Part shown: positions 60,898 through 64,000 of the stretch, in pieces
Position numbering within the stretch: position 1 is the first letter of the stretch
Layout of the letters: each line of letters opens with the position of its first letter
Origin: Mercenaria mercenaria
Lineage: Eukaryota; Mollusca; Bivalvia; Venerida; Veneridae
Direction of reading: 5' to 3'
Assembly (NCBI RefSeq): GCF_021730395.1
Contig: NC_069361.1
Span: 75,773,001-75,837,000, forward strand
DNA length: 64,000 nucleotides
Translations under genes and position numbers: made by a program
The notes under the pieces: generated by a model
What the model saw: only the letters and a program-made list of their open reading frames with translations
Databases searched by the model: none
What the model was told of the DNA's origin: nothing

Positions 60898-61969
60898 AAC
60901 TATAAACATTCATACAACTTTTTTTTCTGGCAATTCAATGTTTTCATGATTACATTTATATATGAATCACTTAATGAATTGACTAAGGCCACACAAAATT
61001 AATTTCTTGGTCATCGGATTTTTTCCAAACCAATTAGGAGCGAGCGAGCGAAATAAAATTTTTTTTTGGATTTAACCTATTTATGGAGCGGGCGAGGAGC
61101 GATCTGAAGAAGAAGAAAAAATTTGTGACAAGAATCAACAAGCCCCGCTAAAACATATCAAAAAGGCTTGAAAATACATGAAAGAACCAAAGATACTTAA
61201 ATATTGAGAGTTTTATGACAAACTGTCCAAAAAATACATGGCACCCCTTCTCCGCTGGAAAATTGTGTTCATTTAACACTGCTGATAGAAGCAATATACC
61301 ATTCCTTAAATTCAAAGTTATGTTAAAAATATTTTATTTCTTACAAGTTATGAAGGTAAACAGCAGGACAAACATAAACTATTTTATGCCTTTGGCTCTA
61401 CATAACTTTTGGAATAGGTAAATGTGCGAATGTCAAAGGCTTGAGCCCTAAATAAATTCAAAAGCATGTATTTTACAAATGTCAGATTGTATTACACAAA
61501 CACATGTATGTAGTTCCATTGCCCTTACTATATTTGTCCTAAAATACACAAACAGACTATAGACACCAGACTTGTTCAATTTTTATCACATGTTTTTACC
61601 CAATTTTGGTCTCTAGGTAAGGTATGCACATCATGGTAGGTAAGAGAACTTAATTCTTCCCATATGTACAAAAAGTATTAAAATTGCCGAAATTGAAATT
61701 CACTTGAAACAAATATCATTTTGATGGGCAATCTGATCAACATTTTAGAACGGACAAATCATGTGAGGATATTCAGAAACTGTATTTGATACGAGTCTTT
61801 TTACGAAGAAATTTAGCGAAATTGGCAGTTTGTAAACAATACCTACTGCCTTCCTACTGAAGAGCTAACGGGATAATGTGTAATCACAACAACTTTCGGA
61901 TGAAAGGATCGTTATCACTATAGCTGCCTGAAACAAGTACTGTTGTCTCACACATACAGAATAAAATCT

Positions 61970-63650
61970 CAATGATATTATATAAATATTGCATTTCTGA
62001 GAAGGTGATATGAAAAATGTTCACCGCGAGATATATGAATATTGACCGAGGCGCCAGCCGAGGTCTATATTCATATTTCGAGGGGTGAACATTTTTCATA
62101 TAACCCTCTCAGGAATGCAATATTCATTTTATTATACCGAAAGCTTATAAGGGTCAAAGCATTTACTGGAAAATCAACATAATAATTTATTTAACATTAA
62201 AAAAGTAATTACTAACCAAATAATGAAGACAGAATTAAAGAGTCTTTACTTGTTAGGACTCATAATTTTTGGCGACTTTGCTGTAATAAGATTTTTTTTG
62301 ATAGATTTAGTCGAGACGATTACATATCGCTGACATCTAGCTATATTTATTCTAATATTTCAACATTGCGTCAAACAGTAGCATTCGAAAAACGGCGATA
62401 ACTTTCTTCTTTCTAAATGAAACATATAAGTGTGAGTACTCATTTTCTTAGTTAGATTATTTCCAAACTTATTGTTGTAGTCTCGATTCAATATTTGATG
62501 AAAAATTGTTTTCGAAATTTTTTGCACGTAGCTTAAAAAAGAAAATAATCAATGCGAAAGTATGAATTTCTCAACGGGTGATATGAAACAATAATATCAC
62601 ATGCGCAGAAAAACAAAATAACGCTGTTGCGCATGTGATATGAAATTATGGATCATATCACCTGCGCAGAAATTGAAAATAACGATTTTGCGCATGTGAT
62701 ATAAAATCACTGGGGAATATGATATATTATTCAAGTTGAACTAATGGGAAATTTGCATTGGACATTTATGTGAGGTATAATAATATATAAATATTGCATT
62801 CCTGAGAGGGTGATATGAAAAATGTTCACCACGAGATATATGAATATCGACCGAGGCGCCAGCCGAGGTCTATATTCATATTTCGAGGGGTGAACATTTT
62901 TCATATCACACTTCAGGAATGCAATATTTATTTTATTATACCGAAATGACACTAACGGTCAAAACATTTACTGTAAAATCAACATAATGATTTAAATTAT
63001 TTATCTAACGTTAAAAATGAATTGCCAAATAATGGAGACTGAATTAAGGAGTGCTTACTTGTTAGCACTCGGATGGCAACTCTTCTGTGTAATAAGACAT
63101 TTTTTATAGATTTAGTCGAGACGTTTGCATATCGCTGAATCCTATGTTAAAGTAGGCCTATGCGCATTATCATTTTAACATTGTGACACTGCTGAAATCG
63201 CTAGCAGTAACATTCGAAAAACGGCTATAACTTTAATATTTCTAAACGAAACATATATGTATGAGCACTTATTTTCTTAGTTAGATCATTTCTAATCTCA
63301 TGGAAATAGTTTCGATTCAATATTTGATAAAAAGTTGTTTTCGAAATTTTTGGCACGTAGAAAAAGAAATTTAATCCTTAATTATAAAAGCACATCTTCT
63401 GAAAAGTTAACGTTAAAGTCTTTTTCTCAGTGAAATTACTCAACGGGAGATATGAAAAAATAATATCACATGCGCAGAAAAACAAAATAGCGCTTTTGCG
63501 CAGGTGATATGAAATTATGTATCATATCACATGCGCAGAAACTGAAAATAACGATTTTGCGCATGAGATATAAAATTACTGGGGAATATGATATATTATT
63601 CAAGTTAAACTAATGGGAAATTTGCATTGGATGTTTATGTGAGGTATAAT
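61970..63650. repeat. Tandem dimer of a ~830 bp unit with nested palindromes
   Basis: Unit 1 begins near 61975 and unit 2 near 62783. Each starts with a ~165 bp palindrome (AAAAATGTTCACC mirrored by GGTGAACATTTTT, centre GAGGCGCCAGCCGAGG), runs through CATTCGAAAAACGGC and GTTTTCGAAATTTTT, and ends with paired hairpins built on ATATCACATGCGCAGAAA and TGCGCATGTGATAT. Both close with GGGAAATTTGCATTGGA and GAGGTATAATAA. A satellite seed or a tandemly inserted non-autonomous DNA element. Confidence 0.85.
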
Positions 63651-63903
63651 AAAACACTATATCACGTGTAGTCCAAATTGAATTATATCACCTGTTCATC
63701 ATTTAACTGCTACTCAATTATTGCCGATATATATATATTTATTATATATCTATATGAATTCTGTAAAAATTCGGCTTGTATTTCACAATTAAATATGAAC
63801 AAGCAGAAAAAAAATCGTATTGTGCCTTTTAAATTCCGTATTGTACCTTTGGTATTCTATGCTGCCGGACTTCATTCATTAGTATGCATGACCTGACACA
63901 GTT

Positions 63904-63913
63904 CTATAAATAG
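63904..63913 (+). promoter_or_regulatory. Possible TATA box near the right edge
   Basis: CTATAAATAG, with CTTCACTTAGTTCCATAC about 25-35 bases downstream as a plausible initiator region. If real, the gene would lie beyond the window. A bare motif match is weak evidence. Confidence 0.25.
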
Positions 63914-64000
63914 CGCACATAACAACTTCACTTAGTTCCATACATTGAAGATTTCGTTTAATAACAAAACATCAAACAAAAAGGTAGAGGTATATAATAA

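Noticed and set aside
1-64000. CRISPR array, operons or other prokaryotic systems
   Set aside because: The coding content is spliced eukaryotic genes. The regular repeats present are satellites or transposon cores without spacer structure.

Overview
The window looks like a stretch of a eukaryotic genome, most likely a marine bivalve and probably a venerid clam. The reasons are small spliced exons in long AT-rich introns, and many dispersed repeats of kinds I associate with bivalves: tRNA-headed SINEs, palindromic MITEs, and tandem-core elements ending in hairpins. The species call is inference. Protein genes were rebuilt exon by exon from homology, splice sites and matching codon phases.

Left part (1-9.8 kb): the minus strand carries the first six coding exons of gephyrin (GPHN), the N-terminal molybdopterin-binding (MogA/MoaB-like) domain. 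Its introns hold a 1.5 kb minisatellite with a 24 bp period, two hairpin-ended tandem-repeat elements, palindromic MITEs and a local duplication. Between 9.8 and 18.9 kb there is no confident gene, but there is a broken APE-type LINE (13.1-15.6 kb), smaller LINE pieces, and likely mariner and hAT remnants.

Middle left (18.9-27.8 kb): on the plus strand, head-to-head with gephyrin, lies FCF1 (UTP24), the PIN-domain factor of 18S rRNA maturation. Seven exons are resolved through the stop codon and polyA signal; the tiny first exon was not found. From 25.2 to 29.6 kb there are three long tandem-core elements. On the minus strand at 31.3-34.4 kb is a complete seven-exon Rab1-like small GTPase.

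Right part (34.4-64 kb): mostly non-coding, but it holds two paralogous minus-strand genes (40.7-45.1 kb and 50.1-52.7 kb) for short single-pass membrane proteins with a Cys/Tyr-rich ectodomain, resembling the CYYR1 family. Copy A is complete with a signal-peptide exon. Copy B has an in-frame TAG early in its last exon, with similar tail sequence still readable behind it. Intron 1 of copy A holds a degenerate array of about twelve 60-83 bp units that copy the 3' splice site and first half of its own Cys/Tyr exon. A diverged non-coding duplication (39.76-40.4 and 55.77-57.05 kb) gives an empty/occupied pair for a 511 bp insertion with an 8 bp target duplication. The right end has a 700 bp foldback and a tandem dimer of a roughly 830 bp unit with nested palindromes.

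The genes do not form a pathway: gephyrin, FCF1, the Rab and the CYYR1-like pair are ordinary neighbours in a repeat-rich genome. The most unusual structure is the exon-derived array in CYYR1-like gene A.
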